Assembly (NCBI RefSeq): GCF_019097595.1
Contig: NC_080732.1
Location: forward strand, 11,798,775 to 11,862,774
Reading direction: 5' to 3'
DNA: 64,000 nt
DNA from: Hemibagrus wyckioides
Taxonomy: Eukaryota > Chordata > Actinopteri > Siluriformes > Bagridae
The notes under the pieces are model-generated. The model was not told where the DNA came from. It saw only the letters and a list, made by a program, of their open reading frames with translations, and did not search any database. Of the stretch, positions 1 through 12,350 are shown piece after piece. A program made the translations under genes and the position numbers. The stretch's first letter is position 1, and each line of letters opens with the position of its first letter.

Positions 1-3000
1 TTATACATGATCACACTGTACCACACTGCACTGTTATACATGATCACACTGTAACACACACTGCACTGTTATACATGATCACACTGTAACACACTGCACT
101 GTTATACATGATCACACTGTAACACACTGCACTGTTATACATGATCACACTGTAACACACTGCACTGTTATACATGATCACACTGTAACACACTGCACTG
201 TTATACATGATCACACTGTAACACACTGCACTGTTATACATGATCACACTGTAACACACTGCACTGTTATACATGATCACACTGTAACACACTGCACTGT
301 TATACATGATCACACTGTACCACACTGCACTGTTATACATGATCACACTGTAACACACACTGCACTGTTATACATGATCACACTGTAACACACACTGCAC
401 TGTTATACATGATCACACTGTAACACACACTGCACTGTTATACATGATCACACTGTAACACACACTGCACTGTTATACATGATCACACTGTAACACACTG
501 CACTGTTATACATGATCACACTGTAACACACACTGCACTGTTATACATGATCACACTGTAACACACTGCACTGTTATACGTGATCACACTGTAGCACACA
601 CTGCACTGTTATACATGATCACACTGTAACACACACTGCACTGTTATACATGATCACACTGTAACACACACTGCACTGTTATACATGATCACACTGTAAC
701 ACACTGCACTGTTATACATGATCACACTGTACCACACTGCACTGTTATACATGATCACACTGTAACACACTGCACTGTTATACATGATCACACTGTAACA
801 CACACTGCACTGTTATACATGATCACACTGTAACACACACTGCACTGTTATACATGATCACACTGTAACACACACTGCACTGTTATACATGATCACACTG
901 TAACACACACTGCACTGTTATACATGATCACACTGTAACACACACTGCACTGTTATACATGATCACACTGTAACACACACTGCACTGTTATACATGATCA
1001 CACTGTAACACACACTGCACTGTTATACATGATCACACTGTAACACACACTGCACTGTTATACATGATCACACTGTAACACACACTGCACTGTTATACAT
1101 GATCACACTAACACACACTGCACTGTTATACATGATCACACTGTAACACACTGCACTGTTATACATGATCACACTGTAACACACACTGCACTGTTATACA
1201 TGATCACACTGTAACACACTGCACTGTTATACATGATCACACTGTAACACACACTGCACTGTTATACATGATCACACTAACACACACTGCACTGTTATAC
1301 ATGATCACACTAACACACTGCACTGTTATACATGATCACACTGTAACACACACTGCACTGTTATACATGATCACACTAACACACACTGCACTGTTATACA
1401 TGATCACACTAACACACACTGCACTGTTATACATGATCACACTGTAACACACACTGCACTGTTATACATGATCACACTGTAACACACACTGCACTGTTAT
1501 ACATGATCACACTGTAACACACACTGCACTGTTATACATGATCACACTGTAACACACACTGCACTGTTATACATGATCACACTGTAACACACACTGCACT
1601 GTTATACATGATCACACTGTAACACACACTGCACTGTTATACATGATCACACTAACACACTGCACTGTTATACATGATCACACTGTAACACACACTGCAC
1701 TGTTATACATGATCACACTGTAACACACACTGCACTGTTATACATGATCACACTGTAACACACTGCACTGTTATACATGATCACACTGTAACACACACTG
1801 CACTGTTATACATGATCACACTGTAACACACACTGCACTGTTATACATGATCACACTGTAACACACACTGCACTGTTATACATGATCACACTGTAACACA
1901 CACTGCACTGTTATACATGATCACACTGTAACACACACTGCACTGTTATACATGATCACACTGTAACACACTGCACTGTTATACATGATCACACTGTAAC
2001 ACACTGCACTGTTATACATGATCACACTGTAACACACACTGCACTGTTATACATGATCACACTGTAACACACACTGCACTGTTATACATGATCACACTGT
2101 AACACACTGCACTGTTATACATGATCACACTGTAACACACACTGCACTGTTATACATGATCACACTGTAACACACACTGCACTGTTATACATGATCACAC
2201 TAACACACACTGCACTGTTATACATGATCACACTAACACACACTGCACTGTTATACATGATCACACTGTAACACACACTGCACTGTTATACATGATCACA
2301 CTAACACACACTGCACTGTTATACATGATCACACTGTAACACACACTGCACTGTTATACATGATCACACTGTAACACACTGCACTGTTATACATGATCAC
2401 ACTAACACACACTGCACTGTTATACATGATCACACTGTAACACACACTGCACTGTTATACATGATCACACTGTGACACACACTGCACTGTTATACATGAT
2501 CACACTGTAACACACACTGCACTGTTATACATGATCACACTGTAACACACACTGCACTGTTATACATGATCACACTGTAACACACACTGCACTGTTATAC
2601 ATGATCACACTGTGACACACACTGCACTGTTATACATGATCACACTGTGACACACACTGCACTGTTATACATGATCACACTGTAACACACACTGCACTGT
2701 TATACATGATCACACTAACACACACTGCACTGTTATACATGATCACACTGTAACACACACTGCACTGTTATACATGATCACACTGTAACACACACTGCAC
2801 TGTTATACATGATCACACTGTAACACACACTGCACTGTTATACATGATCACACTGTAACACACTGCACTGTTATACATGATCACACTGTGACACACACTG
2901 CACTGTTATACATGATCACACTGTAACACACACTGCACTGTTATACATGATCACACTGTAACACACACTGCACTGTTATACATGATCACACTGTAACACA

Positions 3001-3066
3001 CACTGCACTGTTATACATGATCACACTGTAACACACACTGCACTGTTATACATGATCACACTGTAA
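1..3066. repeat. Satellite array, 33/35-bp unit
   Basis: About 90 near-identical units fill the first 3 kb. The common unit is 35 bp and begins ttatacatgatcacactg. A 33-bp variant lacks one CA pair, and another 33-bp variant lacks the GT before the AACAC stretch. Variants are interspersed, not blocked, which suggests repeated unequal exchange or conversion. The array is cut by the window edge, so its true length is unknown. It abuts one arm of an inverted duplication. The other arm, at 25.1 kb, carries only about two units in inverse orientation. Short open frames in it are by-products of periodicity. Confidence 0.97.
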
Positions 3067-4692
3067 TATACTGTGCCATGTCTACTGTGTATACTCTATA
3101 ATAATGTATCATATGTCATTACCATACTGTTTATCCAAGTATATGTTTAGATTGCAATTTAGACTGTACAGGCTGATTACAGACTATATATAGAAGTATT
3201 TAAATTTGTACATTACATATTCTACTGCAATGTCTGGAGCTGTACTCAAGAATTTCACTCACTTCTACATGTGTGGATGGTGATGTGACAATAAAGTGAT
3301 TTGATCTGATCTGAGTTAAAACTACAGACAGCTGTTTACAGACACCAAACTCCTGAAATATCACCTGTGTGCTGTTTATTTTGTGGGCATGTACTCCAAT
3401 AATACAGCATAAATATTTTAGTTTGTAGTGTTTCAATTAGAACTCCATCACCATATCATACAAAAATAATAATAAACATAATTTATTTAGAGTAAGCGCT
3501 CTGTGTGCTGCCATTGTCCAGTATAAAGTCCACTATGATTAACTCATGTTAATAATAAGAATATGAACAATAAAATAATTACAACACAGGACAGCTGTTC
3601 TAACTGTTAGATAAGCTTTATTTCAACTCCACTGATCAAAATGTTTGCTTACAGTTGCCTTTTAGTCCTACTGCCAACACGATTTTTCCATTTTCAGACA
3701 GTTCACATTTATCTATGACAAGAAGCAAGATATGCCACAAATGATCTAAAAGCACACCATCAGACTGAGCTTTGTCCAGCAACTTCCATGTACATTAGTG
3801 TCTTAAAAATCAATTTTAGCCACAGCAGTATGTCAGAGCTTGAGATGCATTTCCTCAAAACACCTGGAATCAGTTATAAATGTTGCCTGCACAGACAAAA
3901 CAAGGACATTTTAAGACACATTGAGGCCATTTCTGTCAAAAATGAACACACTTAAATTAATACACTAGCCTTCAAAATAAGGGATGTACAAAACAGAAAA
4001 GAAATATATAAAAGGTGGACACTTTATAGCCTTGCTAAGGCCATAATAATATATATAGTGGGGTCCAAATGCCATTTTTTTCTAATTTAATACATTAATT
4101 TGTTTTACAGATTATATTATTTGACAACAACTTGAAGTCAAATCTTTGAAATTTATGCTTTCTGAGTTTCTAGCATTTAGCATGTTGCCTTTTTTGCTTT
4201 AAATGAGTGTGTGCATGTGAGCTGCATGGACACCACAAGTTTATGCAAAACCTTACAAGTCATTTTAGATCAAATGCATCAGTGTGTCACTTGAACACAT
4301 GCTTCAGTAAAAAAGATCAGACATGAGGAAAATCTGACCTTTAAATAGACACCTAGAAAGAGTACAGAATCTTAAATTAACTACTGTTTACTTTCTATAT
4401 TTTAAATAGGAAAAAGTGCAGTTGAAGAAAAATCCCAGATTATTAATGTGGTCACAGAATTTGTTGTTTTACCCGAGTTGGTTTCTTCAAGTCTTTTGTT
4501 TTGCGGTGATTGAATGAATCTGACATTTGACAAATTCAGACTTTCAGCATGTGAAATGTTAAAAAAAAAAACCTGTGAGGGTGGACTAATGCAAATTTTG
4601 TTTGTCCAAAATTAAGAGATGACTAGAGCACAAGCCTCCATTCAAGAATATTGAGGATTAATATTATTATAATTATTATATATATTATAAAA

Positions 4693-4858
4693 TTGTTGTC
4701 TAGATACTTGTCATGAAAACCAGTCGGGAGTTTGTGAGAATGATGTCTAATGTCACGCGCTTTGGTGCCTTTTTGTAACATTGCTAATGAATAAATGGCA
4801 TATTTTATGCGCCAATCGCGTTAGCAGCTAATCGCTAATGCTAATCGCTAGCTTGGTC
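4693..4858 (+). repeat. Direct repeat unit 1 (second copy 5077-5254)
   Basis: This block starts ttgttgtctagatacttg and ends at gctagcttggtc. It recurs 384 bp downstream with a few changes and one extra short stretch. Inside is a degenerate run of GCTAATCGCTAATGC-like words. Function unknown; it looks like an old local tandem duplication. Confidence 0.8.
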
Positions 4859-5076
4859 TGTGCCATTACTAAGCCTGTGATTGGTACAAATAATTGATAA
4901 GTGGTATTGGAAAAAGAATTGGTTTTGAATTAAAATGAATTAACCACAACTTATTGGAAGCCGTACGAGATATTGGGCTACTTTTCTTGCCGAAAGCCCG
5001 GTGAGTGTATAGCATGTTCACCTTTAGCTCGTAGCTGTGGCTAATATGCTAACAAGAAATGACACCACACTTGATA

Positions 5077-5254
5077 TTGTTGTCTAGATACTTGTCATGA
5101 AAACCAGTCGGGAGTTTGTGAGAATGATGTCTAATGTCACGCGCTTTGGTGCCTTTTTGTAATATTGCTAATGAATAAATGACATATTCTATGCGCCAAT
5201 CGCGTTAGCTCTAGCAGCTAATGCTAATCGCTAATGCCAATAGCTAGCTTGGTC
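5077..5254 (+). repeat. Direct repeat unit 2 (first copy 4693-4858)
   Basis: Second copy of the block described for 4693-4858, slightly longer because of extra GCTAAT-type words. Both copies are also present in the inverted arm near 22.9-23.4 kb, so the local duplication is older than the inverted duplication. Confidence 0.8.
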
Positions 5255-5654
5255 CTGCTGACTGAAACTTTCTGTTGGTGTTGACTTGTTAGTTCAATTA
5301 TTATCTTGATGTGTGGTTTGCGGGCATTCCAGTTTCGGGGTGCAGCTAAATATATATATTTTTCTTTTTTTACTTTTGGGTACTGATGGACAGACAAGCA
5401 GAGAGTCGAGCTGCTTCTTCTTCTTCTTGTTTAATGGCGAATAACTCCTTAGGATCATTATCGCCACCTACTGTACTGGATGTGAAGTAAGTTTACATAG
5501 GTGATGAGTCTGAAATTTGAGAAGGGGATATTTTGGTGGATGTTCCGTTTTCCTTCCAATCTATGGCGCACTCAGTTCACATGCTCATGCTAGCGCTGCG
5601 TGTTTAGCTCCTCTAACACTCACAATTAGCTCTTCATGCCCCAGATTAGGTAGA

Positions 5655-6999
5655 ATACTCCCATCCACACATATTATCATCTAGATCCTAAACCTGAGTC
5701 ATAAATATATACTGTATTTAATCAGTGCTCTGTATACCTGTTCACGTTGTCTTTCCCCACTTCACTCTCATGGTGGAAGTGAGACTCAGATGGTGTCTTC
5801 ATGCTTCTGATTCACTGAAGACTCCTGGTTTATGTCATCTGTAGTGGGCAGGGCAGGGGTCCTTGATCTCCACGATTGAGAACCCTGTGCTAAAATCAGG
5901 ATGTGAACAAAACATTTCCTCTAAGGTACATAGTCTCAAGGTCAGCTTGCAAACCTAAAAGCCATACAGATGTCAGTGAAGGTAGTCACAGTAAGCTCCC
6001 TGTTTTACAGTTGTTCATGTTAAACAGCATTTTCTCAGGTTCTCCCAATGCATGTCGCACTACTCTGTGGTTGTTGTTTTGTTAAATCTGGTATTTACTT
6101 TATTTCATGTTGTGTAAATTCAGGACCAAGTGCATTTTGGAAGAACTGACTGTTCATGAGTGTGTGCATATAATAAAAAATCTCCTTCCTTTTATTCTTG
6201 TGCTGGGTGAAGTTGCATTTCAAAATGCATAATTACACAATTCATATTTTACCTGTAATGCATAGGAAATGCCTAGTTCCTGACCAGAAAATGGGAGTAA
6301 ATGTAACTTTCAAATGTGACTAGTACATTTAGAAAAACAAAGTAGGGTCCACTCAAAGTTAAGTAATATGGAAGCTTTAAAAAAAATTAGGTTTAAGTTT
6401 CAATAAAAATACACTTTTAAAACTCTCAAAGTTAAGTAGAGCAAACCCAAAACAATGACTAAGGAAATGCAGAAATTTAGAGCAAGAAGTATTTCTTACA
6501 TATAGAAAATTAAGTAATAAATACAAAGACTAGTCTTACTTGAACTACATAATTATTTTTATTAGGTAGATCAGGCTGAATATTTTTATCAGAGCAGACT
6601 GGTTAAAAAATAATTTAAAAAATAATAGTAATAATAATATAGCCACCTTTAGAAAATGTGGATTCAAACACATTTCTTATTCTTCTTTAAGCAGAAGCGT
6701 TCCTTCCGCCCATGGCTACAGGGGTGGCGGTTGACCACGGGGCCTTAAGCCGAGACCATTCAAGGTCAGTGACCGGCCGCGAGCCAAGGCCGAGCTCCCT
6801 CCTTCCTTGGGAATGGTTAGATGTCTCCTGTAGAGCTGGTGAAGTGGAAGGCGTGTTAGTCGCACGGCAGACCATTTGTAGTGCCCGTGCCAGGCTTCCT
6901 CCTTGTCTGGCCGAATGACTTGGTCATCTTCTTACCACGCATGCGTAACCCCACCGGCGCCCTCGGGTAGCGTGGGATTTGAGTGGTGTAAGGCTCCCA
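5655..6999. other. Intergenic, no gene recognised
   Basis: Single-copy-looking AT-rich DNA to about 6660, then GC-richer sequence from 6690 leading into the tRNA cluster. Short open frames at 5903-6085 and 6687-6918 have no family features and look like chance. No cloverleaf could be folded by eye between 6690 and 7000. Confidence 0.6.
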
Positions 7000-7135
7000 T
7001 GCCTTCTGTCTATGCCCTTAAGGAAAAAGCTCTACCGTTTTCAAAAGAAGTTTGCCTCGCCGGTCTGGACGTGGTGTGCAGTCGTGCCGACAAAAACCTG
7101 CTCACTCGCACGTACAGGAGAGGCCTGGCAGAGGT

Positions 7136-7208
7136 GCCGAAATAGCTCAGTTGGGAGTGCGTTAGACTGAAGATCTAAAGGTCCCTGGTTCGATCCTGGG
7201 TTTCGGCA
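7136..7208 (+). tRNA. tRNA-Phe (GAA)
   Basis: 73 nt. The acceptor stem GCCGAAA pairs with TTTCGGC and is followed by discriminator A. The D arm is TAGCTCAGTTGGGAGTGC, the anticodon loop CTGAAGA reads GAA, and the T arm has GGTTCGATCC with all invariant bases. There is no intron. It probably has intact A and B boxes for Pol III. A second copy lies in inverted orientation at 61828-61900. Confidence 0.96.
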
Positions 7209-7275
7209 GCTGGCGGTAGTGTAGTCCACCAGCACAGTTCCGCAACTTATGCCTCAGACTTGAAAACAGCAAAAC

Positions 7276-7325
7276 GTGGAAATAGCGCAGGATAAAGATC
7301 TGAAAGCCCCCTGGTCTGAGGCGAG
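7276..7325 (+). pseudogene. Decayed tRNA-Phe relic
   Basis: The stretch ggaaatagcgcag followed by aagatctgaaag and ccccctggt aligns with the 5' half, anticodon arm and T arm start of tRNA-Phe. A deletion removes the D loop and the 5' side of the anticodon stem. It lies just after the intact tRNA-Phe and appears again near 61715-61760. This is a pattern match by eye, not a fold. Confidence 0.45.
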
Positions 7326-7508
7326 AGCAAAAAACTAGTATGCTACAGAACTCTTAGGTTCTTGTTGAACGCTTAGCCTGCACCCTTCAGTTTACGTGAC
7401 CGCATGCCTCAATACCTGCCTACAAATCATTGGCAAGGTAGCCTCCTAGCCTGCATGCCATTAGAAAACCCCTGCTTTTGACAAGGCTCCTTGGAAGCAC
7501 TGCCACCC

Positions 7509-7590
7509 GATGAGGTGGCCGAGAGGTTAAGGCGTTGGACTGCTAATCCATTGTGCTCTGCACGCGTGGGGTCGAGTCCCACCCTTGTCG
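7509..7590 (+). tRNA. tRNA-Ser (GCT)
   Basis: 82 nt, class II tRNA with a long variable arm. The acceptor GATGAGG pairs with CCTTGTC with two G-T wobbles and is followed by discriminator G. The D arm is TGGCCGAGAGGTTAAGG, the anticodon loop CTGCTAA reads GCT, and the variable arm is TGTGCTCTGCACG. The T loop reads GTCGAGT rather than TTCGAAT, and the outer anticodon-stem pair is T-T. The gene is recognisable but slightly eroded. Confidence 0.85.
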
Positions 7591-7830
7591 TGCGTGTGCT
7601 TTACCGCTATGCGCCACACAGCAGCAACTGAATGCTCCCCCAGACAGTCGTGCAGCGTGAAAACAACAGTGATCCGACTACTTTGAAAATCGTGCAGTGT
7701 GAACTCGGCATAAGTGTTCCACAACCTTGGGCTGCATTCCCATGCTGGTTGGACACACATGCTGTAAGTTCATATGAACAAGCCACTTCAACAGGAGGTG
7801 GAGGATATGGACAGCCAATCCACATTTCAA

Positions 7831-7867
7831 CTCTTTGGAGGCGTGGGTTCAAATCCCACCGCTGCCA
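7831..7867 (+). pseudogene. 3' half of a tRNA-Leu gene
   Basis: The run ctctttggaggcgtgggtt, then a T arm and ccgctgcca, matches the variable arm, T arm and acceptor 3' strand of vertebrate tRNA-Leu. No 5' half with D arm and anticodon is found upstream. The preceding 200 bp are unrelated sequence with a repeated tcgtgcag-gtgaa word. The same truncated form is at 61163-61200, so the loss predates the duplication. Confidence 0.75.
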
Positions 7868-8137
7868 GGGTGGCCTTTTGTTCTTAATATTCTCCTAGTG
7901 CATGTTCCCGCTCAGTGCTTAATTAGTAAATGAATAATTTCCGGAACAAAACCAGCAGTCTCTCGCCGCTGTGACAAAACGGTGGTAGCGCAATTATAAA
8001 GATTATAAAGATTCGTTGCTGAATGGTCTCATGTATTATTCTGTTCCATATCCATGACAATCGTGAAATTAAAAAAATAAAATAAATCTCTCTCTCTCTA
8101 TATATATACATATATATATGTGTATATTATATGCAAA

Positions 8138-10475
8138 AGTTTAAATGCAGCTTGAAAGAGTAGTGTTTACGTTAGGTTAATATCTATGCATTGAAAATAT
8201 AGTCAGTGAATTTTTTTTGGGGATTAATTGCAGCTCAGCCTCTTTCCTGTCCAGGCCTATACAGTGTTTCTATATTAATATTAAAAGCCATTTTGAATTG
8301 GATTCATTATTGGGGTTTGGAACTTAACTGTTTAATGTTAACTGCTTACATGATGTCATGAGGTCATGTGACCAACTGGCATCATGTAGAATTCCGAATT
8401 CTGTTCTGAACATCACCTGATGACGTACATAGCAACCATCCTCAGACCACCTTTAGCTATCGACAGAGAAACAGTGCCCCTTGTGTAGCAGCGAATTTAC
8501 ACCATTTAGCAGTATTTTACAGCGTTTAGCAGCATTTCACCACTTTTAACTGTTTTATACAATGGCTGCACTGTTTGTGAAAGATCTTCACCCTGAAGTA
8601 TCAGAGGTGATACTTTCTAATAGATTTAGACCTGCAGGACACGTCCAATCTGTCCACATTTGCAGGGACAGGAAGACCGGCTCTCTTCTCGGATACGCGT
8701 ACGTCAACTTTCGCTATCGAGATGACGGTAAAACAAACCTTTTCTTTTTTCTACACTGTTTCTTACCTGTTTTTGCAGCAGATTTAAGGCTACATGTGTA
8801 ACTTCTGTAGTATTTTATAGTTTTACTATATGGATATGGTCATGTTTTAAATGGTACTAAAAAGATATGAAAAGATATTTGGATGAGTTATATATAGACT
8901 ATAATAGACTTTAATTAAAAATGAATGGCTTATTTCTGTTCCCTCAGCTGAGAGAGCCATCGATATGTTCAATTTTGAACTCCTCCTGGAGAGACCCATG
9001 CGTGTCATGTGGTCAAACTGGGAACCCACCGCCAAGCCCATCAAGGGAGGGAACATATTCATCAGGAACCTTGATTGGTCCATTGACTGCACCTCCCTGT
9101 TTGACACTTTCTCTGTGTTCGGGAGGATCGTGTCATGCAAGGTTCGAGCTTTGAGCTGTTATATATGAATATATATATATGAATAGCTGAATATCTGAGT
9201 TTCATGATTAGTGTGTTGTTGTGTGTTGACACGCTGTGTTTCTCCTGAAGGTTGTGGAATCAAAAGGTTTCGGGTACGTTCAGTACGAGTCAGCGGAGGC
9301 GGCGGCGCTGGCCATCGAACGCTGAACGGAAAACTCCTGAACGACCGGCAAGTGTAAGTCACGTGTAAATTAGTGTCTTTTTACCAGCCAGGGTTCAAAT
9401 ATCAGGATTTCTTACATTCCTTTTTAAACTAATTGCATTGAACTCTTTATATTGTCGAAACAGAGATATGTTTGGTCTTATGAGGGTATTTCAGTCAACA
9501 TCAGGTGGTAATTCCGCTGCCGAGGACATAACTTTGAACAGCAGGGTTTAGATTCTAAGTGCAGCTTCTCTGTTGTGTTACAGCACCATCGAGTACTTCA
9601 GGTCTTGGGAGGAGCGCAAGGTGGAGGTGCGCAAGGTGGAGGTGCGCAGGGCTGAGGAGAACAAGGTGGAGGCACGCAAGGCCGAGGAGGCCAAGGTGGA
9701 GGTGCTCAGGGCCGAGGAACCCAAGGTGGAGGTACACAGGGCCGAGGAGCCCAAGGTGGAGGCACGCAAGGCAGAGGAGCCCAAAGTGGAGGCACGCCCC
9801 AGTTCCCAACACCAGGGCAATAGAAAATTTATCAAGAAGATTGGCCACACCATCCACAGAAAGTGCCTGCAGAGAGCACCGAGCATTGTGCAACACTGCA
9901 CAATGTACCACCAAAACTGCTCCAACCAGTGCTGCCTCCCTGGTTTGAAAGGAGCACCCCGGCTGTTGAGACACCTTGTGCAAAGGACACTGTCCAAACC
10001 GCCGAGGCATCTGCTTCAGAGGACATTGTCAACACTGCTGCCTCACAGAATGTCCGTCCCGCCGAGTCCCCTGCCCCAGTAGACAATGTGGAAGCTGTTC
10101 AAACAGCTGGCCCAGAGGACTCTGAGGAAGCTGTGAAGACAGCTGCCTCAGAGGGAACTGTGGAAGCTGTGGAGACAGCTTCCTCGGTGGAAACTGTGGA
10201 AGTAGTGGAGACACCGGTCTCAGAGGGACATGTGGAAGCAGTGGAGACAACGGCCTCAGATGACAGGGTGGAAGCTACTGAGACAGCTGCCCCAGAGGAA
10301 ACTCTGGAAGCCGTGGAGACAGCTGTCCGTAAGGACACAGCTGTTGACACAAGTGTCTCAGAAATCAGAGTTCCGGCTCCACTTCAGGTCCAAAACACAA
10401 CAAAAAGCAAACACACAACAATAACAATATTCTGCATGCTAAATATTACATGTTAAAGATAGTGTATGATTATGT
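8138..10475 (+). repeat. Left copy of PABP-like inverted duplication (partner 51400-53595)
   Basis: Homology to the reverse complement of 51400-53595 begins at gtttaaatgcagcttgaaag and runs through the whole PABP-like gene to about 10475, after which the copies diverge. On the left this block is directly joined, via a TA-rich junction at 8100-8138, to the tRNA block. On the right the two blocks are 7.3 kb apart with Tc1 and ORC4 sequence between them. Confidence 0.88.
8562..10387 (+). pseudogene. PABP-like gene, broken copy (RRM1-RRM2-linker)
   Basis: Four exons match exons 1-4 of the intact gene at 50532-53124: 8562-8727, 8948-9141, 9251-9353 and 9584-10387, with identical splice phases. 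Exon 1 starts MAALFVKDLHPEVSE as in cytoplasmic poly(A)-binding proteins. Exon 2 carries the RRM2 RNP2 sequence GGNIFIRNLD. Exon 3 has a one-base deletion after GCCATCGAACG, which shifts RRM2 into a TGA. Exon 4 has about six copies of an AEEPKVEA-type repeat and then a frameshift near 9890. The MLLE exons of the intact copy are absent, because homology stops near 10475. It is probably not translated full length, although the 5' exons could still be transcribed. Confidence 0.85.
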
Positions 10476-11580
10476 TTCTGATATTGATTCATATTTAAAT
10501 GGATCATTACATCACATCACAGTGAACACAGGAAATAAAATGAATTTCTGACTTCTGTCCTCAAGAGGACTTTTAGAGATGGAAACAAGAAGAGAAAGAA
10601 GAAGAATAAGAGGAAGAATTTATAAACCCCATCATTCTTCTTCTTCTTCTTTTTATTATTACTATTATTGTTATTTTTTTATTCCTCTTCTTATTGTTAT
10701 ATTGTTATATTATTGTTATTATATTTTTAATTCTTATTTGTATTATTCTTATTCTTATTATTAATATTAAACCTTTATTGTAATTCACTTCATTATTCAC
10801 TGACATTATTGTAAATAATAATCACTTACACTGACATTATTGTAAATAATATTAGACCTGATTTTATTTTACCTCATTTGTATTTTCATTAAATTTTCAA
10901 AATCAACTTTGTGTATGTTTATTTATTTCCAAGAACATTTAAATCTACTACTATAATCATCTAATAAATCTTATAATCTAATAAAAATAAAATAAAAATA
11001 TACTAGTGAGGATAGACGGATAGACGGACAGATACTAGTGAGGATAGATGGATAGACAGACAGATACTCGTGTGAGTATAGATGGATGGATGGATAGACG
11101 GACGGACGGACTTTATTGATCCCATAAGGGAATTTTTGTGTTACAGCAGGCGGTTTCTTTATCAGCATTACTGTAGTCCCCCAATCAAACATATACACAA
11201 AGCCGAAATAAAATGAATTAAGATCAATTTAGCAATAAAAGAAATATACAGTGACATTTAACTTATAATAAATATTTCAGAAATATACTAGAACACTATG
11301 TCAAAATACCATACTACACTATTCCATACTACACCCACTATTATACTGTATTAAAGTATACTATACTTCACTGCTACACTACAATACAATATAACACTAA
11401 ACTATACTTAAATAATAATGATGAAAACTTTTTTAATCGTTTTTTTAAGCATTTTAATCTATCATTGCTGAACACTTTTGTCTCAGTAACATTTACTTCT
11501 ACCAAAACCAGAGGGTTCATAGCAGATCTTGTTTATAAATATAAAATATGAATAAAATAAAATAAAATAGATACTGCACT
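10476..11580. other. AT-rich spacer with LINE-type tail
   Basis: TTC/TTA-rich low-complexity DNA to 10970, then a GATAGACGGA microsatellite (about 11010-11110) followed by ctttattgatcccataaggg. That last word is a common fish retroelement 3' tail attached to GATA repeats. No gene seen. Confidence 0.6.
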
Positions 11581-12350
11581 ATATTACGATATAATATTCT
11601 ATGCTATACTTTACCACACTATACTACACTATACTATATAACACTATAGTACACTTCTATACCACATAGCACCATATCATATGCTACATGACATTTTACT
11701 ATACTATACTGTACTATACTACCATGGTATACTGCACTACACACTACACCACACTATACTATACTATACTATACTATACTATACTATACTATACTATACT
11801 ATACTATACTATACTATACTATACTATACTATACTATACTATACTATACTATACTATACTATACTATACTATACTACACTATACTATACTCTATTACACT
11901 ATACTATACTATACTATACTATACTATACTATACTATACTACACTATACTATACTCTATTACACTATACTATACTATACTATACTCTATTACACTATACT
12001 ATACTCTATTACACTATACTATACTATACTATACTATACTATACTATACTATACTATACTATACTATACTATACTATACTATACTCTATTACACTATACT
12101 ATACTCTATTACACTATACTATATGACACTATACAATACTACACCATACTATACTATTCTATACTACACCACACTATACTATACTATACTATACTATACT
12201 ATACTCTATTACACTATACTATACTATACTATACTATACTATACTATACTATAGTATACTACACTATACTATACTCTATTACACTATACTATACTCTATT
12301 ACACTATACTATACGACACTATACTATACTACACTATACTATATTTTTTA
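11581..12350. repeat. ATACT pentanucleotide array
   Basis: Almost pure tandem ATACT from about 11755, broken at intervals by the variant word ctctattacactatact. Both flanks contain irregular precursors (ctatactttaccacac). Because the unit is 5 bp, open frames of up to 294 codons with an LYYTI pattern arise by periodicity and are not genes. Confidence 0.95.

Larger units (their letters stand above)
3061..5654 (+). repeat. Left arm of 2.6-kb inverted duplication (partner 22488-25150)
   Basis: The sequence reappears reverse-complemented at 22488-25150. A 237-bp stretch (3200-3436 against 24700-24936) translates to the same 78 residues on opposite strands, so identity there is very high. Homology stops at ccagattaggtaga near 5654. 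No gene is recognised. The arm holds a LINE-like 3' tail near 3265-3310 (acaataaagtgatttgatct), a Tc1-type terminal fragment near 4055 (agtggggtccaaatg) and a local direct repeat at 4693-4858 and 5077-5254. The left copy has lost about 40 bp near 4070 that the right copy keeps. Confidence 0.9.
7000..8125 (+). repeat. Left copy of tRNA-cluster inverted duplication (partner 60880-62035)
   Basis: From ccttctgtctatgccctt (about 7000) through the TC/TA-rich tract near 8125, the order of landmarks matches the reverse complement of 60880-62035: tRNA-Phe, relic, tRNA-Ser, Leu 3' half, then the motif tttccggaacaaaaccag. The copies differ by scattered substitutions and small indels, so this duplication is older than the 3-5.6 kb one. 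Part of it (about 7915-8005) also occurs at 22312-22440. Confidence 0.88.

Noticed and set aside
44..358. Open frame of CYSVIMYNSAV repeats on the minus strand
   Set aside because: Consequence of a run of 33-bp satellite units. It ends as soon as 35-bp variants appear.
1..3066. CRISPR-like array
   Set aside because: Units are contiguous with no unique spacers, and the window is eukaryotic. This is a satellite.
3200..3436. 78-codon frame conserved in both inverted arms (also 24700-24936)
   Set aside because: Perfect conservation reflects recent duplication, not selection. It overlaps a LINE-like tail and has no family features.
7607..7898. 81- and 88-codon frames in both tRNA blocks (also 61132-61423)
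   Set aside because: They run through tRNA and repeat sequence on both strands and carry no domain; coincidental openness shared by duplication.
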